Below are positions 1 to 8,730 of a stretch of 64,000 bases of DNA, one piece after another. The stretch's first letter is position 1, and the number at the start of each line of letters is the position of its first letter. The stretch is from positions 1 through 64,000 of the forward strand of contig JAFRIW010000050.1 of NCBI GenBank assembly GCA_017432565.1. The letters run 5' to 3'. The stretch is from Lachnospiraceae bacterium. Its GTDB lineage: Bacteria > Bacillota > Clostridia > Lachnospirales > Lachnospiraceae. Below the pieces are notes generated by a model. The model was not told where the DNA came from. It did not search any database and saw only the letters and a list, made by a program, of their open reading frames with translations. Position numbers and translations under genes: made by a program.

Positions 1-147
1 AACAAAGTAGCAGGAGGCTGTGGTCAGACCCTTTCTAAAACCATCAAGTGGTAGGAGAAGCAAACTGATCCACAGCATCCATAACAGCATAGCCATTTAC
101 CAAGAACAGGTAAAGATTGGCTACACATAATAATACGAGGAAAAGCT

Positions 148-1773
148 ATGATTGTTGCGACTGGTAAGAGTATTCTGAACGGGATCGCGATCGGAAAGAT
201 CAAGATCTACAAAGCGCCGGAGCGCACGATCGACAGCGGCACCGCCGCGGATCCTTCCGCGGAGGCGGCCCGCTACGAGGCGGCGGTCGAGAAGGCGATC
301 GAGCAGCAGAACGAGCTGTACGAGAAAGCCCTGGTCTCGGCCGGCGAAGAGAGCGCGGCAATTTTTGAGACGCACGCCCTGATGCTGGAGGACGACGACC
401 TGAACGACTCTGTCAAAGAAATCATTCTCGGACAGAAGAAGACGGCGGAGTACGCAGTCAAGGAAGGGTATGACAACATGGCGGAAATGTTCCGCAGCAT
501 GGACGACCCGTATTTCCAGGCGAGAAGCGCGGACATTATCGATCTGCAGAACACGGTTCTGGATATTCTGATGGGAACGGATTCGGCCAGCATGCAGGGA
601 ACCGAGCCCTCGATCCTGGTGGCGGAAGATTTCGCGCCGTCGGAGACCGTCAAGCTCGACAAGTCCCTCCTGCTCGGCATGATTACGATCGAAGGTTCTT
701 CCAACAGCCACACGGCGATCCTGGCAAGAAGCATGAACCTGCCGACACTGATCCAGTGCAAGGAAGTTTCTGACAGCTGGGACGGCCAGATGGCGATCCT
801 GGACGGCTACAACCACTGCGTCTACATCGATCCGACCAAAGAGCTCCTGGAAGCGCTCGGCAAGAAGCGCGAGGAGGACATCAAGAAGGAAGCGCTGCTG
901 CAGGATCTGAAGGGCAAGACCAATACGACGATCGACGGAAAGACCATCAAAGTCTACGCGAACATCGGCGGACCGCAGGACATCGGCGCGGTCAACCAGA
1001 ATGATGCCGAGGGCGTCGGCCTGTTCCGCTCGGAATTCGTCTATCTCAACAGCAAGGAAGCGCCGACCGAGGAAGAACAGTTCCAGGCGTACAAGCTCGC
1101 GGTTGAGTCGCTGGCTCCGCGCCAGGTTGTCATCCGCACCTGCGACATCGGCGCGGACAAGACCATCGATTACATGAACCTGGATAAGGAAGAAAACCCG
1201 GCGCTCGGTTTCCGTGCGATCCGGATCTGCCTGACCAGGAAGGATTTCTTCAAGGCACAGCTGCGCGCGCTGCTGCGGGCTTCGGCCTACGGCAACCTGG
1301 GCATCATGTTCCCGATGATCATCAGCGTCCGCGAAGTCGTGGAAGCCAAGGCGATCCTCGAGGAATGCCGCAAAGAGCTGGAGGCGGAAGGAAAGCAGAT
1401 CGGCAAGTTCGAGCTGGGCATCATGGTGGAGACACCGGCAGCAGTTCTGTGTGCGGACGAACTGGGTGAAGAAGTTGATTTCTTCTCGCTGGGCACCAAC
1501 GACCTGACGCAGTACACCTGCGCGATCGACCGCCAGAATGCGAAGCTGGAGCCGTTCTCCGACACACATCACCCCGCCGTGCTGCGCTCGATTCAGATGA
1601 CCATCGAGGCGGGCCACCGTCACGGCTGCTGGGTCGGCATCTGCGGCGAACTGGGCGCGGATCTCTCGCTCACGGAGACGTTCCTGAGAATGGGCGTCGA
1701 CGAGCTGTCCGTCAACCCGAAGGCAGTGCTGCCGCTGCGCAAGCAGATCCGCAGCATCGATCTGTCAAAATAA
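148..1773 (+). CDS. ptsI: Phosphoenolpyruvate-protein phosphotransferase (PTS enzyme I)
   Basis: This is the cytoplasmic enzyme that takes phosphate from PEP and passes it to HPr, the first step of all PTS sugar uptake. The 541 residues match the normal family length. The phosphohistidine motif GSSNSHTAI places the active His at residue 188. The C-terminal TIM-barrel has the PEP-binding stretch GLFRSEF and the catalytic Cys at 499 in GICGELG. A GAGGA ribosome binding site lies about 9 bases before the ATG. No HPr or sugar-specific EII gene is visible in the window. The 147 bases upstream hold no complete gene; an 18-codon open stretch ending in TAG at 52-54 could be the tail of a gene outside the window but was not recognised. 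A strong terminator follows. Confidence 0.97.
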   Translation: MIVATGKSILNGIAIGKIKIYKAPERTIDSGTAADPSAEAARYEAAVEKAIEQQNELYEKALVSAGEESAAIFETHALMLEDDDLNDSVKEIILGQKKTAEYAVKEGYDNMAEMFRSMDDPYFQARSADIIDLQNTVLDILMGTDSASMQGTEPSILVAEDFAPSETVKLDKSLLLGMITIEGSSNSHTAILARSMNLPTLIQCKEVSDSWDGQMAILDGYNHCVYIDPTKELLEALGKKREEDIKKEALLQDLKGKTNTTIDGKTIKVYANIGGPQDIGAVNQNDAEGVGLFRSEFVYLNSKEAPTEEEQFQAYKLAVESLAPRQVVIRTCDIGADKTIDYMNLDKEENPALGFRAIRICLTRKDFFKAQLRALLRASAYGNLGIMFPMIISVREVVEAKAILEECRKELEAEGKQIGKFELGIMVETPAAVLCADELGEEVDFFSLGTNDLTQYTCAIDRQNAKLEPFSDTHHPAVLRSIQMTIEAGHRHGCWVGICGELGADLSLTETFLRMGVDELSVNPKAVLPLRKQIRSIDLSK

Positions 1774-1824
1774 AAATCAGCCGGGGCTGTTAAAAGTCCG
1801 GGCGCGATGTTTCCTGCAAAATCA

Positions 1825-1871
1825 GAAGAAACCGGATGCTGCGCGGATGCGCGGTATCCGGCTTCTTTTTT
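1825..1871 (+). terminator. Rho-independent terminator after ptsI
   Basis: An inverted repeat (AGAAGAAACCGGAT at the left, ATCCGGCTTCT at the right, with an inner GCGC/GCGC stem) runs directly into a six-T tract. It closes the ptsI transcript before the next promoter. Confidence 0.85.
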
Positions 1872-1906
1872 GTGTCCGGCTCTTTTGTCATCCTGCTTTT
1901 ATTTCC

Positions 1907-1935
1907 TTGTGAGAGGAGAGAATCATTGATACAAT
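1907..1935 (+). promoter_or_regulatory. Promoter for the metallophosphatase gene
   Basis: TTGTGA (1907-1912), a 17-base spacer and TACAAT (1930-1935). The -10 is preceded by TG plus one base, an extended -10. The predicted start is about 18 bases before the ATG, with a GAGGGAG ribosome binding site between them. Confidence 0.6.
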
Positions 1936-1959
1936 GGGGAGAGCGAGGGAGCGCAGACC

Positions 1960-3123
1960 ATGGCCACTTATGTGATCGGTGATCTTCACGGAGCACTGGA
2001 CGAATTTCACCGGCTTTTGAAAAAAACAGGATTCCGCTACGACGGATCGGACCAGCTCTATCTCCTGGGTGATTATGCGGACTGGGGGAAAAAATCCATC
2101 GAGACTCTGCTCGTGGTAAAAGAGCTGGATGAGCGGTATCCCTTTGTACACTGCCTGATGGGAAATCACGAGTGGATGTTCCTGGGAACTGTGTTATCCG
2201 CCGCAAAGGAGGAGCTTTTTTTCCGAAGTGCCTCCAACTGGCTTTTTGACAATCACGGGATGGTGACCTGGAACGGTTTCCTGAAGCTCTCCGATCAGGA
2301 GAAAACCGATCTGGTTCAGTGGATGCAGGGCCTTTCCTTTTCCTGCGACGCCCAGGCGGACGGGAAATGGTATCATCTCGCCCATGCCTATCCGTATTTT
2401 CCGAAGGAAGAAGACGAACCGTCTTATTATAAAATCGACGCGGTCTGGAGAAGACTGATGATCCGCGAGGATCCTTTTGCTTCCTATACCGGGCCGAAGC
2501 ATTATGAGCAGTTTATCTGCGGCCACACGATTACACAGTTTTATTTTGAGAAGCTGCGGTACGAGAAGCACTGGCCTTACAGGAAGCCGGGTGAATACGT
2601 GCGCAACCGCATTTTCCACGGCGAAAAGTTCATTGATCTGGACTGCGGCGCCAAATGCATGGATCTCTCGGAGAACTGGGGAGAGCGCGGACAGATTGCA
2701 GCCATGCGGGCTCAGCTGGCGGCAATCCGGCTGGAGGACGGAAAGGAATTCTATGTGCACCGGAAGGTCGTGCCGGTACCGGAGGTGTCGCTGCCGGAGG
2801 TCAGGCTCCCGGAACTGCATGTGCCGGAGGTCAGGCTCCCGGAACTGCATGTGCCGGAGGTAAAGCTTCCCGAGCTGCATGTGCCGGAAGTAAAGCTACC
2901 CGAGCTGCGCATGCCGGAGATAAAACTTCCCGAGCTGCACATGCCGGAGGTCAGACTCCCGGAGCTGCATTTCCCCGAGATTCCGCATGTGGACTTTCAG
3001 AGTGTGCGCGGGGCGATCGGCGAAGTGATTCTGTTCCGCAGCCCGGACCGGACGCAGGACGGGACAGCGCCGGAGCTGCCTGAAGAAGAGCAGCAGGTAC
3101 ACAGGGAGGCGGCGGATGAGTGA
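1960..3123 (+). CDS. Calcineurin-like metallophosphatase with decapeptide-repeat tail
   Basis: The first ~265 residues form a PrpE/ApaH-type phosphoprotein phosphatase-like domain. Metal-binding motifs seen are GDLHG (7-11), GDYADWG (37-43), GNHE (68-71) and a later CGHT. The family cleaves phosphomonoesters from proteins or nucleotides; the substrate here is unknown. Residues 278-337 are six near-perfect ten-residue repeats of the form xPEV(K/R)LPELH, followed by a short FPEIPHVDF variant. The tail is rich in Pro and Glu with alternating hydrophobics and has no counterpart in ordinary phosphatases of this family. The stop overlaps the start of the downstream nuclease gene by 8 bases, so the two are probably translationally coupled. 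There is no signal peptide, so a cytoplasmic location is inferred. Confidence 0.85.
   Translation: MATYVIGDLHGALDEFHRLLKKTGFRYDGSDQLYLLGDYADWGKKSIETLLVVKELDERYPFVHCLMGNHEWMFLGTVLSAAKEELFFRSASNWLFDNHGMVTWNGFLKLSDQEKTDLVQWMQGLSFSCDAQADGKWYHLAHAYPYFPKEEDEPSYYKIDAVWRRLMIREDPFASYTGPKHYEQFICGHTITQFYFEKLRYEKHWPYRKPGEYVRNRIFHGEKFIDLDCGAKCMDLSENWGERGQIAAMRAQLAAIRLEDGKEFYVHRKVVPVPEVSLPEVRLPELHVPEVRLPELHVPEVKLPELHVPEVKLPELRMPEIKLPELHMPEVRLPELHFPEIPHVDFQSVRGAIGEVILFRSPDRTQDGTAPELPEEEQQVHREAADE
2791..2970 (+). repeat. Six in-frame 30-base tandem repeats
   Basis: Six consecutive 30-base units encode residues 278-337 of the metallophosphatase. The first units are almost identical in DNA (GTGCCGGAGGTCAGGCTCCC recurs). 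Later units differ mainly at third codon positions, which suggests old duplication with selection on the peptide. Confidence 0.95.
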
Positions 3124-3565
3124 TCACGCTGCTTTACTTGCTTCGATTGCCGTCCTGATTGTCATTGTCTTCATCCTGACGCTGATGCTGATCCGCAGAC
3201 GCAGAACCTACGCGGAGCCGCTCATCGACGAGATGGAGGGGCATGATTTTGAATTTTACTGCGCGGAGCTGATGCGGGACAACGGGTTTCACCGGGTGGA
3301 GGTGACCCGGGGAAGCGGCGACTTCGGAGCGGACATTCTGGCGGTCCGGGACGGCGTCACTTATGCTGTGCAGTGCAAATGCTACAACGCCCCGGTCGGT
3401 GTTCATGCCGTCCAGGAAGCGGCGGCGGGCCGGGACTACTATGACCGGATGGTCGGCGCGGTACTGACGAATCAGTATTTCACGGCCCCGGCGCGGGATG
3501 CAGCCCGGAAACTGAAAATCCTGCTCTGGGACCGGGATCAGATCAGCCGGTGGGAGCGGGAATAA
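3116..3565 (+). CDS. Membrane-tethered Mrr-like restriction endonuclease domain protein
   Basis: A 149-residue protein with one N-terminal membrane helix (about residues 6-26), a basic RRRR stop-transfer and then a PD-(D/E)xK nuclease fold of the Mrr/RecB-like type. The catalytic signature is visible as GAD with Asp73, followed by Gln86-Cys87-Lys88 (the QxK element). Members of this family cut DNA, often methylated DNA. A membrane-bound single-domain form is common in Firmicutes but its role is poorly known. The start overlaps the upstream phosphatase gene by 8 bases, so the two are co-expressed. No methyltransferase is nearby, which argues against a classic restriction-modification pair. Confidence 0.8.
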   Translation: MSDHAALLASIAVLIVIVFILTLMLIRRRRTYAEPLIDEMEGHDFEFYCAELMRDNGFHRVEVTRGSGDFGADILAVRDGVTYAVQCKCYNAPVGVHAVQEAAAGRDYYDRMVGAVLTNQYFTAPARDAARKLKILLWDRDQISRWERE

Positions 3566-3637
3566 AAGCAGTACATCGCGGATATTAATGATCCGGCGCA
3601 GGCCGTCGGAAAATGAATATAGAAGGAAGGGGATAAT

Positions 3638-5230
3638 ATGGGAACAGTAAAGGAATGGATTAAAAGCGGAAAAGCTATCCTCGGTATCGAATTCGGTTCC
3701 ACGCGGATCAAGGGAATTCTGATCGGCGAAGACAACAGTCCGATTGCGGAGGGGAGCTACGAGTGGGAAAACCGGCTGGAGAACGGTATCTGGACTTATG
3801 ATCTGGCGGATGTGCGCAAGGGCCTTCAGACCTGCTATCTGGCCGTGAAGCGCGACGTGCTGAACAAGTACGATGTCAAGCTGACCAGACTGAGCGCCAT
3901 CGGTATCAGTGCAATGATGCACGGGTATCTGGCTTTTGATGAAGACGATGCGCTTCTGGTTCCGTTCAGAACCTGGCGCAACACCATCACCGGCGAAGCG
4001 GCGGAGAAACTGACGGAGCTGTTTCAGTACAATATTCCCCAGCGCTGGAGCATCGCACATCTCTATCAGGCCATTCTCAACGGAGAAGAGCATGTCAGCA
4101 GGGTCCGCTTCATCACAACCCTGGCCGGCTATGTGCACTGGCAGCTGACCGGGGAAAAAGTCATCAGCGTCGGTGACGCCTCCGGTATGTTCCCCATTGA
4201 TATTCACACGGCGGATTATCATGAGCGGATGATCCGGCAGTTCGATGAACTGATTGCCGACAGAGGCTATTCCTGGAAGCTGAAGGAGATCCTTCCGAAG
4301 AGCCTGAAGGCCGGAGAACCCGCCGGCACGCTGACGAAGGCAGGCGCGTCACTTCTGGATCCCACCGGGGATCTGGAGAGCGGCATTCCGCTGTGCCCGC
4401 CGGAAGGCGACGCGGGCACCGGCATGGTGGCGACCAACTCTGTCAGACGCCGCACGGGCAATGTCTCCGCAGGAACATCCGTCTTCGGCATGATCGTCCT
4501 GGAGAAGGAACTTTCCAAAGTTTATCCGGAGATTGACCTGGTGACGACGCCCTCGGGTGATCTGGTGGCCATGGCGCACTGCAACACCTGCACCTCCGAC
4601 CTGAACGCGTGGGTGCATCTGTTCGACGAGTTCTGCAGAGCCATGGGCTTCCAGGTAGAGAAGAACGATCTCTATTTCATGCTTTACAACAAGGCGCTGG
4701 AGGGCGAAAAAGACTGCGGCGGCCTGCTGGCTTACAATTACCTGTCCGGCGAGGCGATTACAAAGATGGAAGAGGGACGCCCTCTGTTTGTCCGGACCGC
4801 GGACAGCCGCTTCAACCTGCCCAACTTCATGCGCGTGCATCTGTATTCTTCCTTAAGTGTTCTGAAATACGGCATGGACCTGCTGCTGAAGCAGGAAGGC
4901 GCAGCACTGGACACCATGTACGGACACGGCGGACTCTTCAAGACCAGAGGTGTCGGACAGAAGATCCTCGCAGCAGCCCTGAACTGCCCGGTGACTGTCA
5001 TGCAGACAGCCGGTGAGGGCGGCGCGTGGGGTGTGGCGCTGCAGGCCTCCTATATGCTGAACGGACAGGGCAGATCGCTGGCGGACTGGCTGGACGAGGA
5101 TGTCTTCACGGGACAGCAGGGAGAGACGATTGAACCCGATCCCGAGGATGTAAAGGGATTTGACGCATATATGGAGAAGTATATCAGGGGACTTGCCATC
5201 GAGAGAGCAGCCATTGATTCGTTTAACTAA
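3638..5230 (+). CDS. FGGY-family carbohydrate kinase (xylulokinase-like)
   Basis: A 530-residue sugar kinase. The N-terminal phosphate-1 motif [11 protein letters not shown] and the C-terminal sugar-kinase/HSP70-fold ATPase elements ([11 protein letters not shown] and [15 protein letters not shown]) are visible. The start has a good GGAAGGGG ribosome binding site. It leads an operon with split transketolase and ribulose-phosphate 3-epimerase, so the likely job is phosphorylating a pentulose (xylulose or ribulose) for the non-oxidative pentose phosphate pathway. It departs from textbook XylB and AraB enough that the exact sugar cannot be set from the sequence. No matching isomerase is in the window. 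Confidence 0.85.
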   Translation: MGTVKEWIKSGKAILGIEFGSTRIKGILIGEDNSPIAEGSYEWENRLENGIWTYDLADVRKGLQTCYLAVKRDVLNKYDVKLTRLSAIGISAMMHGYLAFDEDDALLVPFRTWRNTITGEAAEKLTELFQYNIPQRWSIAHLYQAILNGEEHVSRVRFITTLAGYVHWQLTGEKVISVGDASGMFPIDIHTADYHERMIRQFDELIADRGYSWKLKEILPKSLKAGEPAGTLTKAGASLLDPTGDLESGIPLCPPEGDAGTGMVATNSVRRRTGNVSAGTSVFGMIVLEKELSKVYPEIDLVTTPSGDLVAMAHCNTCTSDLNAWVHLFDEFCRAMGFQVEKNDLYFMLYNKALEGEKDCGGLLAYNYLSGEAITKMEEGRPLFVRTADSRFNLPNFMRVHLYSSLSVLKYGMDLLLKQEGAALDTMYGHGGLFKTRGVGQKILAAALNCPVTVMQTAGEGGAWGVALQASYMLNGQGRSLADWLDEDVFTGQQGETIEPDPEDVKGFDAYMEKYIRGLAIERAAIDSFN

Positions 5231-5251
5231 GTGTAGAGGAGGAAATGATTT

Positions 5252-6082
5252 ATGGACAACCTGGAACTGAAGCGAATTGCCAATGAAGTCCGGAAGGGTA
5301 TTATCACGGGCGTTCACGCCGCGAAGGCGGGACATCCGGGCGGATCTCTTTCCGCGGCCGAAATCTTCACTTTTCTGTATTTTGAAGAAATGAACATCGA
5401 TCCGGCGGATCCGAAGAACCCCGACCGCGACCGTTTTGTACTGTCAAAAGGCCACACGGCGCCCGGACTGTACTCCGTCATGGCTCAGCGGGGCTATTTC
5501 CCGGTCGAGGAACTGACGACACTGCGCAAGGTCGGATCCCGCCTGCAGGGCCATCCTTCCATTCAGTATCTGCCGGGTCTGGATATGTCCAGCGGTTCTC
5601 TCGGACAGGGCATTTCCGCTGCCTGCGGCATGGCACTGGCCGGCAAGATTGATCACAAGGACTACCGCGTCTACACCCTGATCGGCGATGGTGAGAGCGA
5701 AGAAGGCCAGGTCTGGGAAGCCTGCATGTTTGCCGGCGCAAAGAAGCTGGATAACCTGGTCGTGATTCTGGACAACAACAATCTGCAGATCGACGGCCCC
5801 GTCTCCGAGGTCAACAACCCGTATCCTTTTGACAAGAAGTTCGAAGCCTTCAACTTCCATGTCATCTGCATCGACGGAAATGATTTTGACCAGCTGCGCG
5901 CAGCCTTCAAAGAGGCGCGCGAGACCAAGGGCATGCCGACAGCCATTGTCGCCAAAACCCTGAAGGGCAAAGGCGTTTCCTACATGGAGAACGCTGTGGA
6001 CTGGCACGGCAAGGCACCGAATGACGAACAGTATGAGATCGCGATGAAGGATCTTGAGAAGATCGGGGAGGAACTGGCATGA
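5252..6082 (+). CDS. Transketolase, N-terminal subunit
   Basis: The thiamine-diphosphate-binding half of transketolase (276 residues), which transfers two-carbon units between ketose and aldose phosphates. Visible are HAAKAGHPGGSLS near the start, the GHTAPGLY active-site loop and the ThDP/Mg motif GDGESEEG followed about 27 residues later by NNNLQIDG. A GGAGG ribosome binding site precedes the ATG. Split transketolases of this size are usual in Clostridia. The next gene carries the C-terminal half and overlaps by 4 bases (ATGA), as expected for a stoichiometric complex. Confidence 0.95.
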   Translation: MDNLELKRIANEVRKGIITGVHAAKAGHPGGSLSAAEIFTFLYFEEMNIDPADPKNPDRDRFVLSKGHTAPGLYSVMAQRGYFPVEELTTLRKVGSRLQGHPSIQYLPGLDMSSGSLGQGISAACGMALAGKIDHKDYRVYTLIGDGESEEGQVWEACMFAGAKKLDNLVVILDNNNLQIDGPVSEVNNPYPFDKKFEAFNFHVICIDGNDFDQLRAAFKEARETKGMPTAIVAKTLKGKGVSYMENAVDWHGKAPNDEQYEIAMKDLEKIGEELA

Positions 6083-7020
6083 GCGAAGTAAAGAAAATTG
6101 CGACAAGAGACAGTTACGGCAACGCGCTGAAGGAACTCGCGGAAGAGTATCCGGACCTGATCGTCCTGGACGCGGATCTTTCCAATGCGACCAAGACCCT
6201 TACGTTCAAAAAGGCATATCCGGACCGCTTCTTTGACTGCGGTATCGCGGAAGGAAATATGATGGGCATCGCGGCAGGCCTTGCGACCTGCGGCAAAATC
6301 CCGTTCGCTTCGACGTTTGCGATGTTCGCGTCGGGCCGCGCCTTCGAGCAGGTCCGCAACAGCATCGGCTATCCTCATCTGAATGTCAAAATCGGCGCGA
6401 CCCATGCCGGCATCACCGTCGGTGAGGACGGGGCGAGCCACCAGTGCCTCGAAGATATCGCCCTGATGCGGACCATTCCGGGCATGGTTGTCATGAATCC
6501 CGCCGACGACATTGAAGTGAAGGCGGCCGTGAAGGCGGCGCTCGACTATGTCGGACCGGTTTACCTGCGCTTCGGCCGCGCGGCCTGCCCGGTGATCAAT
6601 GATAATCCGGATTATCATTTTGAGATCGGCAAGGGCACACTGCTTCGCGAGGGTACAGATGTATCGATCGTCGCGACCGGCATCTGCGTCGCATCCGCAC
6701 TGGAAGCGGCGGATCTGCTTGCGGAACAGGGTATCTCCGCAGAAGTCATCAACATCTGCACCATCAAGCCGCTGGACGAAGAACTGATCCTTCAGACGGC
6801 GAAAAAGACCGGCTGCGTTGTCACGGCGGAGGAAGCCTTTATCGCGGGCGGCCTCGGCGGCGCTGTCGCTGAGCTTCTCTCCGAGAAGCTTCCCACAAGA
6901 CTGTACAGGATCGGAATCCGCGACCGCTTCGGCGAGTCCGGAACAGCTGCCGGCCTGGTAGAGAAGTATGAGCTGGACGGCAAGGGTATCTGCCGCCAGG
7001 TGAAGGAGTTCCTTGGATGA
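6079..7020 (+). CDS. Transketolase, C-terminal subunit
   Basis: The pyrimidine-binding and C-terminal half of transketolase (313 residues). It includes the catalytic Glu region FFDCGIAEGNMMGIAAG, the substrate-facing HAGITVGEDGASHQ and a C-terminal transketolase domain (EEAFIAGGLGGAVAELL). It overlaps the N-terminal subunit gene and the rpe gene by 4 bases each, making a tightly coupled translation unit. It works only together with the preceding subunit. Confidence 0.95.
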   Translation: MSEVKKIATRDSYGNALKELAEEYPDLIVLDADLSNATKTLTFKKAYPDRFFDCGIAEGNMMGIAAGLATCGKIPFASTFAMFASGRAFEQVRNSIGYPHLNVKIGATHAGITVGEDGASHQCLEDIALMRTIPGMVVMNPADDIEVKAAVKAALDYVGPVYLRFGRAACPVINDNPDYHFEIGKGTLLREGTDVSIVATGICVASALEAADLLAEQGISAEVINICTIKPLDEELILQTAKKTGCVVTAEEAFIAGGLGGAVAELLSEKLPTRLYRIGIRDRFGESGTAAGLVEKYELDGKGICRQVKEFLG

Positions 7021-7676
7021 GTCAATACTATTTTGCACCGTCAATCCTGTCCGCGGATTTCAACCGGCTCGGTGAGCAGATTGCGCTCACGAAGGAAGCC
7101 GGCGCGCAGTATGTGCATATCGACGTCATGGACGGCGTTTTCGTCCCGAACCTGACGTTCGGCATGCCGGTGATCCGCAGTATCCGGAAGGAGACCGACC
7201 TGATCTTTGACGTGCACCTGATGGTCGACAGTCCGCGCAAGCTGATCGAGCGGATTGCCGCTGCGGGGGCGGACATCATCACCTTCCACATCGAGGCGAC
7301 GAGAGATCCGGGCGCCTGCATCGCGGCGATCCACGAGCAGGGCAGGAAGGTCGGCCTCGCACTGAAGCCCTCCACGCCGGTGGAAGAGGCCATCCCGTAC
7401 CTGCAGCGGATCGATATGCTGCTGGTGATGACGGTGGAACCGGGCTACGGCGGGCAGAAATATATCGATGCCTCGACGGAGCGCATCCGCAAGGCGCGGA
7501 AGATCGTCGACGAGAGCGGTCTGGACGTGGATATTGAGGTGGACGGAGGCATTACGCGCAAGACGGTCGACATTGTCACGGAGGCCGGCGCCAATGTCAT
7601 CGTGGCGGGTTCCGCGGTGTACAGCGGGGATGTCTATGAGAATACCCGCTGGTTCACGGAGCATCTGGGTATCTGA
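7017..7676 (+). CDS. rpe: Ribulose-phosphate 3-epimerase
   Basis: Interconverts ribulose 5-phosphate and xylulose 5-phosphate. The 219 residues cover the whole TIM barrel. Family motifs are SILSADFNRL at the N-terminus, HIDVMDGVFVPNLTFG (metal-binding His and Asp), HLMV, VEPGYGGQK and the phosphate-binding VDGGITRKT and VAGSAVY. It is the last gene of the kinase-transketolase operon and is followed by a terminator hairpin. Together the four genes would turn a pentulose into glycolytic intermediates. Confidence 0.97.
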   Translation: MSQYYFAPSILSADFNRLGEQIALTKEAGAQYVHIDVMDGVFVPNLTFGMPVIRSIRKETDLIFDVHLMVDSPRKLIERIAAAGADIITFHIEATRDPGACIAAIHEQGRKVGLALKPSTPVEEAIPYLQRIDMLLVMTVEPGYGGQKYIDASTERIRKARKIVDESGLDVDIEVDGGITRKTVDIVTEAGANVIVAGSAVYSGDVYENTRWFTEHLGI

Positions 7677-7726
7677 TACAGCCGGCGCTCCTGTGACGGT
7701 CCGGAAAACATTGTAAACATTGCTCC

Positions 7727-7771
7727 AAAAGCTTCGGTGTGGTAAGATAATATGCTACATCGAAGCTTTTT
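7727..7771 (+). terminator. Terminator after rpe, overlapping the map promoter region
   Basis: AAAAGCTTCGGTG (7727-7739) pairs with CATCGAAGCTTTT (7758-7770) and ends in a run of six T. The 18-base loop contains TAAGATAAT, a candidate -10 for map with TTGCTC (7720-7725) as a possible -35 at 17 bases. Termination and initiation signals therefore overlap. Confidence 0.75.
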
Positions 7772-7805
7772 TATCGTCGAATGGGAAAGAACAGAGGAAA
7801 GAGCA

Positions 7806-8711
7806 GTGCAGAAGATCGAGAGGAACGCACCCTGTTGGTGCGGAAGCGGCAAAAAGTATAAAAACTGCCACATGGAGTTTGACGAGAAGCTGCGGCATTT
7901 TGAGATGGCCGGCCACATCGTGCCGGACCGCGGCATCCTGAAGACGCCGGAGCAGATTCAGGGGATCCGCGAGAGCGCAGTGATCAATGAGACCTGCCTG
8001 GACGAGGTCATGGCGAAGATCCGCGTTGGAATGACCACACAGGAGATCGACGACATCGTCTACGACACGACGGTCAGAATGGGCGCGATCCCGGCGCCGC
8101 TCCACTATGAAGGCTTTCCGAAGAGCGTGTGCACATCGATCAACGAAGAGGTCTGCCACGGCATCCCGGACGACGACCACGTGCTGCAGGACGGCGACAT
8201 CATCAACGTGGACTGCTCGACGATCTATCACGGCTACTACTCGGATTCTTCGCGAATGTTCCTGATCGGCGATGTTCCGGAGGAGAAGAAGCGGCTGGTG
8301 CAGGTCACGCGGGAGTGCATTGAAATCGGCCTCGCCGAAGTCATCCCGTGGCATTTCCTCGGCGATATGGGAGATAAGATCAACCAGTACGCCAGAAAGA
8401 ACGGCTACAAAGTCGTGCGGGAGATCGGCGGACACGGATGCGGCGTCGAATTCCACGAGGACCCGTTCGTGAGCTTCGTCTCGAAGCCCGGCACGGAGAT
8501 GCTGATGGTCCCGGGCATGGTCTTCACCATCGAACCGATGGTCAACATGGGAACCGACGACATCTTCCAGGACGAGGAGAACGGCTGGACCATCTATACG
8601 GCGGACCAGAAGCCGTCAGCCCAGTGGGAGATTCAGGTGCTGGTCACAGAGACCGGGCATGAAATTCTGACCAACTGGAGCAGACTTGAATCCGAGCGGA
8701 TTCACGGCTGA
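7806..8711 (+). CDS. map: Methionine aminopeptidase with N-terminal SEC-C zinc motif
   Basis: Removes the initiator Met from nascent proteins. I chose the GTG at 7806, which has AGAGGAAA at 5 bases upstream, rather than the ATG at 7752, which lies inside the terminator hairpin. This gives 301 residues. The N-terminus carries a SEC-C zinc-binding motif (PCWCGSGKKYKNCH), usual in clostridial MetAPs and thought to help ribosome or protein contact. The type I catalytic core shows the expected ligands: HYEGFPKSVC, the Asp pair in NVDCSTIYHGYYSDSSRMF, GHGCGVEFHE, TIEPMV and a late Glu in WEIQVLVTE. Confidence 0.95.
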   Translation: MQKIERNAPCWCGSGKKYKNCHMEFDEKLRHFEMAGHIVPDRGILKTPEQIQGIRESAVINETCLDEVMAKIRVGMTTQEIDDIVYDTTVRMGAIPAPLHYEGFPKSVCTSINEEVCHGIPDDDHVLQDGDIINVDCSTIYHGYYSDSSRMFLIGDVPEEKKRLVQVTRECIEIGLAEVIPWHFLGDMGDKINQYARKNGYKVVREIGGHGCGVEFHEDPFVSFVSKPGTEMLMVPGMVFTIEPMVNMGTDDIFQDEENGWTIYTADQKPSAQWEIQVLVTETGHEILTNWSRLESERIHG

Positions 8712-8730
8712 GATAAAAGGAGAAAGCGGA

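Noticed and set aside
1..147. Tail of an HPr (ptsH) gene before ptsI
   Set aside because: The 18 codons open to the TAG at 52-54 do not resemble the end of HPr, so no gene was called.
2791..2970. Tandem 30-base repeats as a possible CRISPR array
   Set aside because: Units are directly adjacent with no spacers and are in frame with a coding sequence, so they are protein repeats.
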